From Cyanobacteria bacterium UBA791 (GTDB taxonomy: Bacteria; Cyanobacteriota; Vampirovibrionia; Gastranaerophilales; Gastranaerophilaceae): 64,000 bases of DNA. Below, piece by piece: positions 28,396-36,228 of the stretch. A program made the position numbers and the translations under genes. Below the pieces are notes generated by a model. That model was not told the DNA's origin. It searched no databases and saw only the letters and a list, made by a program, of their open reading frames with translations. The stretch spans positions 1-64,000 of the forward strand of contig DBIX01000068.1 in NCBI GenBank assembly GCA_002297005.1, in the 5' to 3' direction. The stretch's first letter is position 1, and each line of letters begins with the position of its first letter.

Positions 28396-29365
28396 CGACT
28401 ATTCCTCTCTTCTTGTAACTAATTTTTATAAAATTAAAAAATATCAAAGTTGTTTTATTATTTTGTTTTTGACTTTTAAAAATATAAGACCAAAAATAGC
28501 CAAATCTTGGGATGATAAAAGGTGCGTGTCCCAATTTTGCATAATCATAAAAGTATTTACTTAACTTATCTCGTACTCTGTAAGTTTTTATTTGTAAGTC
28601 TAAATTTGAATCTTTATTTTCGTTAGGTTTCCCAGTAAATGAACCTCTAAATAAATGAAAAGCGACAACTTTTCCATTATAAGAATATGATTGCGTACCA
28701 ACCTCATAGGAATGTATTCCAATTTTTTCTGCCAAATTATTGACAGGCAAATGGTCAAAGGCAACAAAGTTACTATCATTATCTTCTGTTGAAAGAGCCT
28801 CTCTTATCTTGTATCCAACATCAAAACTATAATCCAACTTATCTTTAAATCTTGTTGCACATTCTTTTTTTGCCCATTCTGAAGTATCCGCCATACAATC
28901 AAGATGCTGAATAAGCGTTAAGGGATGAGCTGCACCCCAAAGGGCAGGGAAATTTGGATTACCTAACCCAACGCCATGAGTATATGGAGCACCTACTGCA
29001 ATATAACCTTGTTCTAAAAAGCTTTCTAAAAATTTTAAATGATTTTTTATTACAAAGAAAAAGTCAGGATCTTCTGCTAAAAAGTATTTACTATTAGCCA
29101 TTTTTAGTGCTATAGTCATACCTTGTCCGTGTTGTACAGACCCCATACTTCCTCGTTCATCATTATAGACAATTTTTATATTTTTCCATTTTGCATTATA
29201 AGGTTTTGTTAAATCTTCTAATTCATCTTTTTGAAATGGGTTAGAATTATCAACGATAATTATTTCAAATTCATTTGGATCATTAAATTCGTATAAAATT
29301 TTAAGCTGATAATTTAAATAAACAGCTGTTTTATAATTTACAAATGCAATTGTCCATTTTTTCAT
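28382..29365 (-). CDS. glycosyltransferase, GT-A (family 2-like)
   Basis: 327 residues. N-terminal KWTIAFVNYKTAVYLNYQL and IIVDNSNPF form the nucleotide-binding fold of GT2 enzymes; AEDPDFFFV supplies a DxD-type metal site. The C-terminal 120 residues are less conserved. Located in the middle of the glycan operon, three bases from the adjacent acyltransferase gene. Confidence 0.8.
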   Translation of the reverse strand: MKKWTIAFVNYKTAVYLNYQLKILYEFNDPNEFEIIIVDNSNPFQKDELEDLTKPYNAKWKNIKIVYNDERGSMGSVQHGQGMTIALKMANSKYFLAEDPDFFFVIKNHLKFLESFLEQGYIAVGAPYTHGVGLGNPNFPALWGAAHPLTLIQHLDCMADTSEWAKKECATRFKDKLDYSFDVGYKIREALSTEDNDSNFVAFDHLPVNNLAEKIGIHSYEVGTQSYSYNGKVVAFHLFRGSFTGKPNENKDSNLDLQIKTYRVRDKLSKYFYDYAKLGHAPFIIPRFGYFWSYIFKSQKQNNKTTLIFFNFIKISYKKRGIVDDKK

Positions 29366-29368
29366 TTA

Positions 29369-30049
29369 CTACTCCTTTGTTTCAAAGTATTCATTTAATG
29401 TTCCAACAATTTTTGCTGGATTCCCAGCTACAATAACATTTTTAGGGAAAGATTTTGTAACTACTGAACCAGCTCCTACAATTGTATTTTTTCCAAGCTT
29501 AACACCTTTTAGAATCAACGAATTTGAACCAATCCAACAGTTTTCTTCAATTTCAACCCTCGAAGTTTTTATTACCCCCCCCCATTCAGTAGTAGCAAGC
29601 CTTTTGACCGGATTCAGGTCATGAAAATTGGAATCTACAATTGTAACGTTAAATCCTAGTAATACGTCATTACCAATAACTACCCCTCCATTATCTGCAA
29701 GCCCCTCGGCAATTATTGTTAAGTTATTGTTTGAAAAAATATTATTTCCAAATTTTATTACTGATTCAGAATTTCGTGATTCTATATAGCTGGGAACATA
29801 AAAATTTGGAGATGTATCACCACCAAAATGAACATTTTCTCCGAACATGAATTTTCCTTTGCCTTTAAAAATAACTGGGTTCCGTATTACTGGATTACCA
29901 ATAATATTTACCTTGTTTGATAAAATATTCTTGCAATATAATACACGAATAATTTCGTCAAAATAAAAAATTTTTGATTTTAAATTTGGGTATTTTTTAT
30001 TCCAAAGATATAATTTTGTACTTCTTATCCATTTTGATAATTTAGACAT
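29369..30049 (-). CDS. hexapeptide-repeat acetyltransferase with G9 tract
   Basis: 226 residues from ATG 30049; GGGGGG just upstream may act as ribosome-binding site and the ATG overlaps the GNAT stop as ATGTCTAA. The C-terminal half is a left-handed beta-helix of the WbbJ/LacA type (VVIGNDVLLGFNVTIVDSNFHD...IEENCWIGSNSLILKGVKLGKNTIVGAGSVVTKSFP). A run of nine G (29575-29583) lies in codons for WGG. With nine G the frame is open; one more or fewer would cut the protein in mid-helix, so this copy is in the ON state. Confidence 0.85.
   Translation of the reverse strand: MSKLSKWIRSTKLYLWNKKYPNLKSKIFYFDEIIRVLYCKNILSNKVNIIGNPVIRNPVIFKGKGKFMFGENVHFGGDTSPNFYVPSYIESRNSESVIKFGNNIFSNNNLTIIAEGLADNGGVVIGNDVLLGFNVTIVDSNFHDLNPVKRLATTEWGGVIKTSRVEIEENCWIGSNSLILKGVKLGKNTIVGAGSVVTKSFPKNVIVAGNPAKIVGTLNEYFETKE
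29575..29583. repeat. homopolymer of nine C (G on the coding strand)
   Basis: C9 on the plus strand inside the acetyltransferase reading frame. In an AT-rich genome such a run is unlikely by chance and is typical of phase-variable surface-glycan genes. Confidence 0.97.
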
Positions 30050-30584
30050 TAAACCCCCCAGAAAGATACTCACGTTTTAAAATGCTCATCATTTCATAGT
30101 CCTTATATTTTCCCTCAGAAAATATAGCTTCTCTTTGAACACCTTCATACGTAAAGCCCATCTTTTTATACAAAGATTTTGCAACATTGTTATCTTCTAA
30201 AACATACAAATACAGTCTATTCATATTCATATAGTCAAAGCCATATTTAAATATCAGTTTAAACATTTCTTTTGCATAACCGTTACCTCTATGTTTTGGA
30301 TCAATGTCACCACCAACACACATAGATTTATTAATTAAATCTATTTCTGTAATACGAACCATCCCAATTTTTTCGTTAGAAATATCGTTAAATTTTTCAA
30401 AAATCATATAACATTTGCTTTTATCACTTTGTAATGAATTAAACCAAGTTTTTTGCATAGAATCATTCAACAAGCAGAAAGTACCCAAAAATTTATTTGT
30501 GTCAGGATTTTCCCTTAAAGTCTTAACCCAAACTAAATCATCTTCTTCTACTAGTCTTAGTACAAAATTATTATTTTTAAGCAT
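30042..30584 (-). CDS. GNAT N-acetyltransferase, PseH/RimJ-like
   Basis: 180 residues of a GNAT fold: FVLRLVEEDDLVWVKTLRENP, the acetyl-CoA loop DPKHRGNGYAKEMFK and the C-terminal NNVAKSLYKKMGFTYEGVQREA. In this context it most resembles enzymes that N-acetylate amino-sugar nucleotides (PseH-type), working after a DegT aminotransferase. It overlaps its neighbours on both sides by eight bases. Confidence 0.85.
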   Translation of the reverse strand: MLKNNNFVLRLVEEDDLVWVKTLRENPDTNKFLGTFCLLNDSMQKTWFNSLQSDKSKCYMIFEKFNDISNEKIGMVRITEIDLINKSMCVGGDIDPKHRGNGYAKEMFKLIFKYGFDYMNMNRLYLYVLEDNNVAKSLYKKMGFTYEGVQREAIFSEGKYKDYEMMSILKREYLSGGFNV

Positions 30585-31086
30585 TATCTTCCCTCTTTTT
30601 GTTGCTTTTATATTGTATTTCTATAAATTGCATTAAAAATTCATTTATTAATTCAAAATTACATTCTTGCTCAGTATTAAAAACATCTTTTTCCCCATGA
30701 AATAAGTTATTTCTAAATCTAAAGCAAATATATAAACAACATTTTATTTTAGAATGTAAGTCAATGTCTGTTACATGTTTTTTAAAGGCTTTTTCTATTT
30801 GCTTACAATACTTTTCCTCAAGATTAAGAGCATCTTTTAAATCTTTGTCTAAATATCTGTTTCTGAAATATTCATACAATGAAATATCAAAAGTATTTTC
30901 ATTTATATTTTCTGAAAGATTTTTTACAAAATTCTCAACATCTTTAATTCGTGCGGATTTCTTCATACACTCATCTTCAAATAAGTTCCAAACTAAAACA
31001 AACATCAAAGTTTGAGCATTTTCTTTTATAAAAGTTGATACATCTCCACTAAAAACAATATTCTTTAAATGGGAATATTTAGTCAT
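30577..31086 (-). CDS. alpha-helical protein with HEPN-like RNxxxH motif
   Basis: 169 residues, all-helical and Cys/Lys-rich. Near the C-terminus FRNNLFHGE (Arg125-Asn126-x3-His130) matches the catalytic RNxxxH motif of HEPN domains, known from RNases of toxin, defence and stress systems; some HEPN proteins are not nucleases. It is transcribed with the glycan genes, starting behind AAAGGAG, and overlaps the GNAT start by eight bases. No glycan-related domain is visible. The HEPN call rests on one motif and the helical pattern. Confidence 0.65.
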   Translation of the reverse strand: MTKYSHLKNIVFSGDVSTFIKENAQTLMFVLVWNLFEDECMKKSARIKDVENFVKNLSENINENTFDISLYEYFRNRYLDKDLKDALNLEEKYCKQIEKAFKKHVTDIDLHSKIKCCLYICFRFRNNLFHGEKDVFNTEQECNFELINEFLMQFIEIQYKSNKKREDNA

Positions 31087-31103
31087 TTTATTTCGCTCCT
31101 TTC

Positions 31104-32243
31104 TTACTTTGCATATTTAATAACTTGTTCTGCAATATATTCTCGTTGTTCTTTTGTTACCCACCAACCAACAGGAATACATAAGTGAGTTCTATTAAAT
31201 TGTTCTACTCCTGGTAATTCTGCTTTAAATTCTGCAAACATTGAATGTGTATCATTTCTAGCATGTACTTTAGATGACATAATATTCAATTCTTTTAATT
31301 TAGCCATCAATTCATCTCTATTATCAATATGAATTGTATATAACCAATAAGCAGATTTCCCATCTGGATTTTCTAAAACTGGTGTTACATTTGAACAATT
31401 TTTAAATGCTTCATCATAAAATTTAGCATTAGCTCTATGTTTTTCAATAATGTCAGATAGATGTTTAAAGTTTTCGTTTCCAATAACAGCACATACATCG
31501 TTCATGTGAAATTTATAACCAGCTTCTGGAACATCAATTTCGCATCTTAAGTCAACGCCTTCTCTTATAGTTCTATCAATACCATACCATTTTAGTAAAT
31601 TTGCACGATTAAAATCTTTTTCTGATTTAAGCCACAATACCCCCCCATCAACGGATGTAACGTGTTTGATAGCCTGTAATGAGTTCATTGAAAAGTCTGA
31701 ATGATTACCAAACTTTTTACCTTTATATTCCATACCCATTGAATGAGCACCGTCTTCAACAGTTTTTATGCCTGCTTTATGTGCAATTTCATTTATTTTA
31801 TCAATATTACAAGGGTTTCCACCCCAATGAACCATCGTTACAGCTTTTGTATTTTTTGTTATTTTATTTTCAATATCTTTAGGTGAGATTGAGCCTGTTA
31901 TTGGGTCAACATCAGCCCAAACTATTTTTGCACCATTACTAATAATTGGAGTATTAGTTGCGGTACAAGTAATTGGTGTTGTAATAATTTCATCAACATT
32001 TGAATTTTTATAACTTTTATAATCATTTTGATGTAACGCTATATGGTATGCTAAATGTAAGGCAGACGTACCTGCATTTAAAGTTACAACCTTGTCATTT
32101 CCTGTATATTCTTTCAAATTTTTTTCAAACTCTTTAACTCTTGGACCTTCTCCAATCCAACCACTATGTATAGTTTCTAATAAAGGTTTATCTATATCTT
32201 TTGATACATAAACTTTAAACAATGGAATCATTTCTTTTTGCAT
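31104..32243 (-). CDS. DegT/DnrJ/EryC1/StrS-family PLP aminotransferase
   Basis: 379 residues. N-terminal IPLFKVYVSKD...GWIGEGPRVKEFEKNL, the Thr/Ser-rich PLP phosphate site VTLNAGTSALHLAY and the PLP lysine in SLQAIKHVTSVDGGVLW are typical. Likely makes an aminosugar nucleotide. A run of seven G on the coding strand (31640-31646) follows the lysine segment and could slip. Gene order suggests it acts on a product of the dehydrogenase/epimerase pair upstream, which is inference. Confidence 0.9.
   Translation of the reverse strand: MQKEMIPLFKVYVSKDIDKPLLETIHSGWIGEGPRVKEFEKNLKEYTGNDKVVTLNAGTSALHLAYHIALHQNDYKSYKNSNVDEIITTPITCTATNTPIISNGAKIVWADVDPITGSISPKDIENKITKNTKAVTMVHWGGNPCNIDKINEIAHKAGIKTVEDGAHSMGMEYKGKKFGNHSDFSMNSLQAIKHVTSVDGGVLWLKSEKDFNRANLLKWYGIDRTIREGVDLRCEIDVPEAGYKFHMNDVCAVIGNENFKHLSDIIEKHRANAKFYDEAFKNCSNVTPVLENPDGKSAYWLYTIHIDNRDELMAKLKELNIMSSKVHARNDTHSMFAEFKAELPGVEQFNRTHLCIPVGWWVTKEQREYIAEQVIKYAK
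31640..31646. repeat. homopolymer of seven C (G on the coding strand)
   Basis: C7 on the plus strand in the DegT gene at codons for DGGV. Shorter than the C9 run but the second longest G/C homopolymer noticed in this locus. Confidence 0.9.
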
Positions 32244-32271
32244 AATTTTTTATTTCCTTTCTTGATATTTA

Positions 32272-33291
32272 TTAATTCATGTAGTAACTTTTGTACCATT
32301 CAACAAAATTATGTACCCCTTCTTCTACGTTAACTTGGGGTTTAAAGTCGAAGGTTTCATATAAATCTGTATTATCAGCTTCTGATTTTACAACTTCTCC
32401 TGGTTGAATAGGCATAAAGTTTATTATTGCTTTTTTACCTATTTCTTTTTCCATAAGCTCAATATATCTCATCAACTCAACTGGATGAGAATTACCGATA
32501 TTGTAAATTTTGAATGGTGCTACACCACTAGCTGATGGATCTGGTACAGCTACGTTTCTATCCCAATTTTTATCAACCTCAGGAAGTTTACCTAAAAGTA
32601 CCTTACAAACACCTTTTGCAATATCTTCAACATAAGTAAAATCTCTAATCATTTTGCCATTATTGAATACATTAATTGGTTTTTCTTCAATAATATTTTT
32701 CACAAATATAAACAATGCCATATCTGGTCTACCCCAAGGTCCATAAGCATTAAAAAATCTTAATCCAGTTGTTGGAATATTAAACAAATGAGCATAAGAA
32801 TGAGCAATTACTTCGTTTGCTTTTTTAGTTGCAGCATAAAGACTCAATTGATGATTACAGCCATCAGATTCATCCCATGGCATTTTATTATTTGCTCCAT
32901 AAACTGAGGCTGTTGATGCAAATACAAAATGTTCAATTTCATTATGTCTACATTGTTCTTCTAAATTTACAAAACCTATCAGATTTGAATCAACATAAGC
33001 ATAAGGATTTTCAAATGAATATCTAACTCCAGCTTGTGCAGCTAAGTTTAAAACTCTTTTTGGTTTATGAGTTTTAAATACTCTTGTTAAATTTTCTTTA
33101 TCAACTAAATCAATTCTTTCTTCAATAAAATTATCAAATTTATGTAGATTTTTTAATCTTGCTTCTTTTAAATTTACATCATAATAATCGTTAACGTTAT
33201 CAATACCAATAACCTCATGACCTACTTTAAGTAATTCTAAAGCAACAAAATGACCTATAAATCCAGCTGTACCTGTTACCAACAATTTCAT
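32272..33291 (-). CDS. NAD-dependent nucleotide-sugar epimerase, UDP-glucuronate 4-epimerase-like
   Basis: 339 residues, extended SDR fold: GTAGFIGHFVALEL NAD-binding motif, SVYGANNKMPW, the catalytic LYAATKKANE (Tyr-x3-Lys), and TGLRFFNAYGPWGRPDMALF, which is typical for UDP-glucuronate 4-epimerases. It follows the UDP-sugar dehydrogenase gene with a one-base overlap, so the pair could convert UDP-glucose to UDP-glucuronate and then UDP-galacturonate. Confidence 0.9.
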   Translation of the reverse strand: MKLLVTGTAGFIGHFVALELLKVGHEVIGIDNVNDYYDVNLKEARLKNLHKFDNFIEERIDLVDKENLTRVFKTHKPKRVLNLAAQAGVRYSFENPYAYVDSNLIGFVNLEEQCRHNEIEHFVFASTASVYGANNKMPWDESDGCNHQLSLYAATKKANEVIAHSYAHLFNIPTTGLRFFNAYGPWGRPDMALFIFVKNIIEEKPINVFNNGKMIRDFTYVEDIAKGVCKVLLGKLPEVDKNWDRNVAVPDPSASGVAPFKIYNIGNSHPVELMRYIELMEKEIGKKAIINFMPIQPGEVVKSEADNTDLYETFDFKPQVNVEEGVHNFVEWYKSYYMN

Positions 33292-34046
33292 TATTTATCT
33301 TCTCCTCTAAATTCAATATTTAAAGGTTGCAATTCCTTTAATAGACTATGAATAGGCAAGCCCTCTGTCATCTTTGTTAAAGCATTAACATCTTTTGGAA
33401 AACATTTTCCGCCATAACCAAATTTTCCATCAGGACCTGGAACCATTGTGTGTGGAGAATTTATATAACCACTAAGCAATATGCCTTGTTGAATTTTTCT
33501 ATAATTTGCTTCCATTCTCTTGCATAAATCATAGATTCCGTTAAAATACGTTACTTTTAATGCACCAAAAACATTGTGTGCATATTTAGTAATTTCTGCT
33601 TCTAAGGAAGTCATTTCTATATGTTTTTTTCCTTTAAACATTTCACTTAACAATTCTGGCTCAGCAGTAAATACCATTGGTTGAGCACAAAAATCTTCGT
33701 ATGCTGTGCGTTCTGTCAAAAATTCAGGCATAAAGTAAACTTGTCTACCTGTTTCTTGACTTAATTTGTCTGATGTTCCAGGTGTAATTGTTGTTCTTAT
33801 AAATATTGGTTTATCTGTTGGTAAATTATTAATAATCTCTTTTAAAACGGTTAAATCTTGTGTTCCGTCTTTTTCAGTTGGAATATGAATACTAATAAAT
33901 ACAACGTCTGCTTTTGTAACGTCATCATTGTATCCTTTGTATGGATCTGATACTAAGATATTTACACTTGGATTATGTTCTTCTAGCCATTTTTTTAAAG
34001 CTCCACCAATAAAGCCACATCCAACAATACCAATACTAATAGACAT
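33291..34046 (-). CDS. short UDP-glucose/GDP-mannose dehydrogenase-family protein
   Basis: 251 residues, against about 430 for the usual family. It has the NAD domain (IGIVGCGFIGGALKKWL, residues 5-21), the FIRTTITPGT segment, the central helical domain and the catalytic-cysteine motif GKFGYGGKCFPKD (Cys215). It ends soon after, so the C-terminal UDP-binding domain is missing. The reading frame ends cleanly and the next gene is coupled, so this looks like a compact form rather than a recent break. Substrate remains uncertain. Confidence 0.82.
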   Translation of the reverse strand: MSISIGIVGCGFIGGALKKWLEEHNPSVNILVSDPYKGYNDDVTKADVVFISIHIPTEKDGTQDLTVLKEIINNLPTDKPIFIRTTITPGTSDKLSQETGRQVYFMPEFLTERTAYEDFCAQPMVFTAEPELLSEMFKGKKHIEMTSLEAEITKYAHNVFGALKVTYFNGIYDLCKRMEANYRKIQQGILLSGYINSPHTMVPGPDGKFGYGGKCFPKDVNALTKMTEGLPIHSLLKELQPLNIEFRGEDK

Positions 34047-34052
34047 TTTATA

Positions 34053-35348
34053 CTATCCCTTTCTTTTAAACGTAATTTTAATTCCAAATATCGTTAATAC
34101 TTTTTTGTATTTTGAATTTGAAAGAATCGTTTTTATTGAAAATATTCTTTCAAACAAATTATTGTATTTAAGGCTTGTACAGTCCTGCATAGAAAGTAAT
34201 TTTTCAATAGAAAATAAATCATACTCACATCCAGCTGAACAAAATTCTGAATTTAGTTGTAAAGAATTACCACTCAGTACGTTTGAAACCAAATTAATCC
34301 ACAAGGATTTTATTTGTTCATAATCGTATTTTTTCATCATATTTTTAGCTTCTTCACTAAATTTTGAACGCAAACTTTTATCATTTATTAAAACTTCAAT
34401 TTTGTCTGCAAAATCTTGATATGTTTCTTCTGTTAAAAATCCATTTTTATTGTCAATAATCAACTCATTAACGCCACTAGCACCTTTAAAACCAACTGCA
34501 GGAAGCCCAACACTTAAGGCTTCTGAAAGACCGTTTGGAAATCCTTCAAAATATGATGGAAAAGCACAAAAATCATATTTTAGATAAGTTTCAAAAGGTT
34601 CATTTGTAACTCCGCAAAAATGAATTTGGTTTTCTAATTTTAAAGATTTAACTAATTTAGTTAATTTTTCTTGTAATTCTAAAGGTTGAGATTGTCCATA
34701 AATATCAATTTCCCAATCCTTATATTTTAAGGCAATTAAAGCAAAGGACTTTATTAGAAATTCGTGTCCTTTCCAACAATCAATACGACTCAAATAGATT
34801 ATTTTTTTCTTTTCAATATTACTATCAATAAATTTTATAGATTTTTTTGTAGGATTAGGTATACAAACGACTTTATTATCCTTTTTTATATACTCAGGTA
34901 ATAATGCAAAGTAACTAGGGAACAAAATTTGTGAAATTGTATTGGTATATAAATTTTCTAATTGTTCTGTATTCTTATTTACCGCAAAGTAAATATCTGG
35001 TCTTGATCTAAATAATAATATTCTTGGGATACTATTATATTTCTCTAAAAGTTGTGCTTGCACATATAAATATGGAAAGAAAAACATAATAAGATCTGGT
35101 TTATAATTTCCAATAAAACTATTTATTGCAGATGAAAAAGAAAAAGTGTTTTCGTAATAATTATAAAGATTCACAAATTTAACATTGTCTGATAAACTAG
35201 GGGGATTTCCATTTTTAGGTGAATAGCAAACTCCACAAACTTCATAATTTTCAGCTAATAAGTTTGATATACAGATAAATGAAGTAATTGCCCCACCTAC
35301 AGTATCAATAACTTCAGGTTGAGTTACAATGCAAATCTTTTTTTTCAT
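34053..35348 (-). CDS. glycosyltransferase family 4
   Basis: 431 residues from ATG 35348, eight bases after AGGTGG; GTG 35360 is an upstream alternative. GT-B fold: N-terminal CIVTQPEVIDTVGGAITSFI, and C-terminal YLSRIDCWKGHEFLIKSF plus EGFPNGLSEALSVGLPAVGF, the E-x7-E donor motif. A C-terminal tail of about 80 residues ends in KVLTIFGIKITFKRKG, a basic segment also seen at the ends of neighbouring proteins (FLGVKISF, FFNFIKISYKK). First gene of the leftward glycan operon. Confidence 0.88.
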   Translation of the reverse strand: MKKKICIVTQPEVIDTVGGAITSFICISNLLAENYEVCGVCYSPKNGNPPSLSDNVKFVNLYNYYENTFSFSSAINSFIGNYKPDLIMFFFPYLYVQAQLLEKYNSIPRILLFRSRPDIYFAVNKNTEQLENLYTNTISQILFPSYFALLPEYIKKDNKVVCIPNPTKKSIKFIDSNIEKKKIIYLSRIDCWKGHEFLIKSFALIALKYKDWEIDIYGQSQPLELQEKLTKLVKSLKLENQIHFCGVTNEPFETYLKYDFCAFPSYFEGFPNGLSEALSVGLPAVGFKGASGVNELIIDNKNGFLTEETYQDFADKIEVLINDKSLRSKFSEEAKNMMKKYDYEQIKSLWINLVSNVLSGNSLQLNSEFCSAGCEYDLFSIEKLLSMQDCTSLKYNNLFERIFSIKTILSNSKYKKVLTIFGIKITFKRKG

Positions 35349-35504
35349 ATACAAAACCACCTATCGAAATGAAAGTTTAAGTAATTTTTATAAAATTAAA
35401 ACACAACCTTTTAATTGAAATGTTGTAAATTATTTTATTCTTAAAGGTTAGCACAAACATCTTAAAAATTACATACAAATTTTTCCAAACAAAAAACTAA
35501 CAAT

Positions 35505-35969
35505 TTAGTGTTTCAATTGAGTTATGAAAAGATTTGGGGTTATTATAACTTTATTTCTATGTTCAATTTGCCAAGTTTTTGGCATAAATTCACGCTGTGG
35601 CATATTTCTTTCGTCCATTCCAAAATTGTGAATTGCTGCATATTCTTTTGCTGTTCCTACGGTTAAAGTGTTATCTGTAATTTCTCTTGTGAAAGATTTT
35701 CTTAAATCGCCAGAACGCTCAAGAATTTTCTTGTCTAATCCGTACTCGATTATCTTTTTTCTTTCGTAGTCTTCGCTTAAATCATCCCATTTTTCGCCAC
35801 CTGCAACGCCCTCGGTATCGAAATTTTTATCTATTGTATTTAAAATAGAACGGCTTAATCTTCTAAATAAAGGTTTTAAATCGCCAAATGTTTCTTGAAG
35901 AGTTTTCATTTTCTTTTCAAAAAAATCTAGACCAATAATTTCAGTTTTAAACATTTCAACATCTGACAT
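35505..35969 (-). CDS. phage virion morphogenesis protein (Mu G-like)
   Basis: 154 residues of the phage_tail_S/virion morphogenesis family: FRRLSRSILNTIDKNFDTEG...WDDLSEDYERKKI...ILERSGDLRKSFTREI...YAAIHNFGMDERNMPQREFMP. These proteins act in head-tail joining or tail completion. The last structural gene of the remnant; the glycan locus begins about 150 bases further left. Confidence 0.82.
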   Translation of the reverse strand: MSDVEMFKTEIIGLDFFEKKMKTLQETFGDLKPLFRRLSRSILNTIDKNFDTEGVAGGEKWDDLSEDYERKKIIEYGLDKKILERSGDLRKSFTREITDNTLTVGTAKEYAAIHNFGMDERNMPQREFMPKTWQIEHRNKVIITPNLFITQLKH

Positions 35970-35982
35970 TTTTTTATTCCTT

Positions 35983-36102
35983 TTAATAATTGCTGTACTT
36001 AATTTCTTCTTTTATTACCTCAATAACACCTACAACAAAGGCTATAGGAATAATGAAAGATAAAATAATATATTTGAATATGTTTTTTAGTAGTTTTTTC
36101 AT
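35983..36102 (-). CDS. 39-residue single-span membrane protein
   Basis: A short ORF: KKLLKNIFKY, one membrane helix (IILSFIIPIAFVVGVIEVI), and a charged tail. AAAGGA lies about nine bases upstream and the stop is 13 bases before the next phage gene. Size and topology would suit a small phage membrane or lysis-accessory protein, but no family is recognised. Confidence 0.55.
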   Translation of the reverse strand: MKKLLKNIFKYIILSFIIPIAFVVGVIEVIKEEIKYSNY

Positions 36103-36141
36103 AGGCTTGAAATCCTTTCTTAAATATGTAATAATATAGGT

Positions 36142-36228
36142 AGAGTAATTTGATACTGTAAATCTGGCGACAGAGCCATCAGGCGACGGAGGGAATGCCA
36201 GTTCCTCTTATCAAGTTACTCTTTTTTT
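36142..36228 (+). ncRNA. candidate structured RNA element in the phage remnant
   Basis: Long outer stem (36142-36155 with 36209-36222, one G-T pair), an inner stem CTGGC/GCCAG (36164-36168 with 36197-36201), a possible short gcc/ggc hairpin between, and T7 directly after the outer stem on the plus strand. The internal 40 bases are far more GC-rich than the surroundings. The orientation of the T-run suggests plus-strand transcription, opposite to the phage genes; on the minus strand the head-gene stop codon lies in the outer arm. I could not match it to a known riboswitch or ribozyme. Confidence 0.4.

Noticed and set aside
33291..34046. Frameshifted UDP-glucose dehydrogenase
   Set aside because: The next gene starts at the stop codon with a one-base overlap and no remnant of the missing C-terminal domain is seen in any frame.
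36142..36228. Known riboswitch or self-cleaving ribozyme in the phage spacer
   Set aside because: I compared by eye with TPP, SAM, cobalamin, glycine, fluoride and hammerhead cores; none fits, so it is reported only as a candidate structure.
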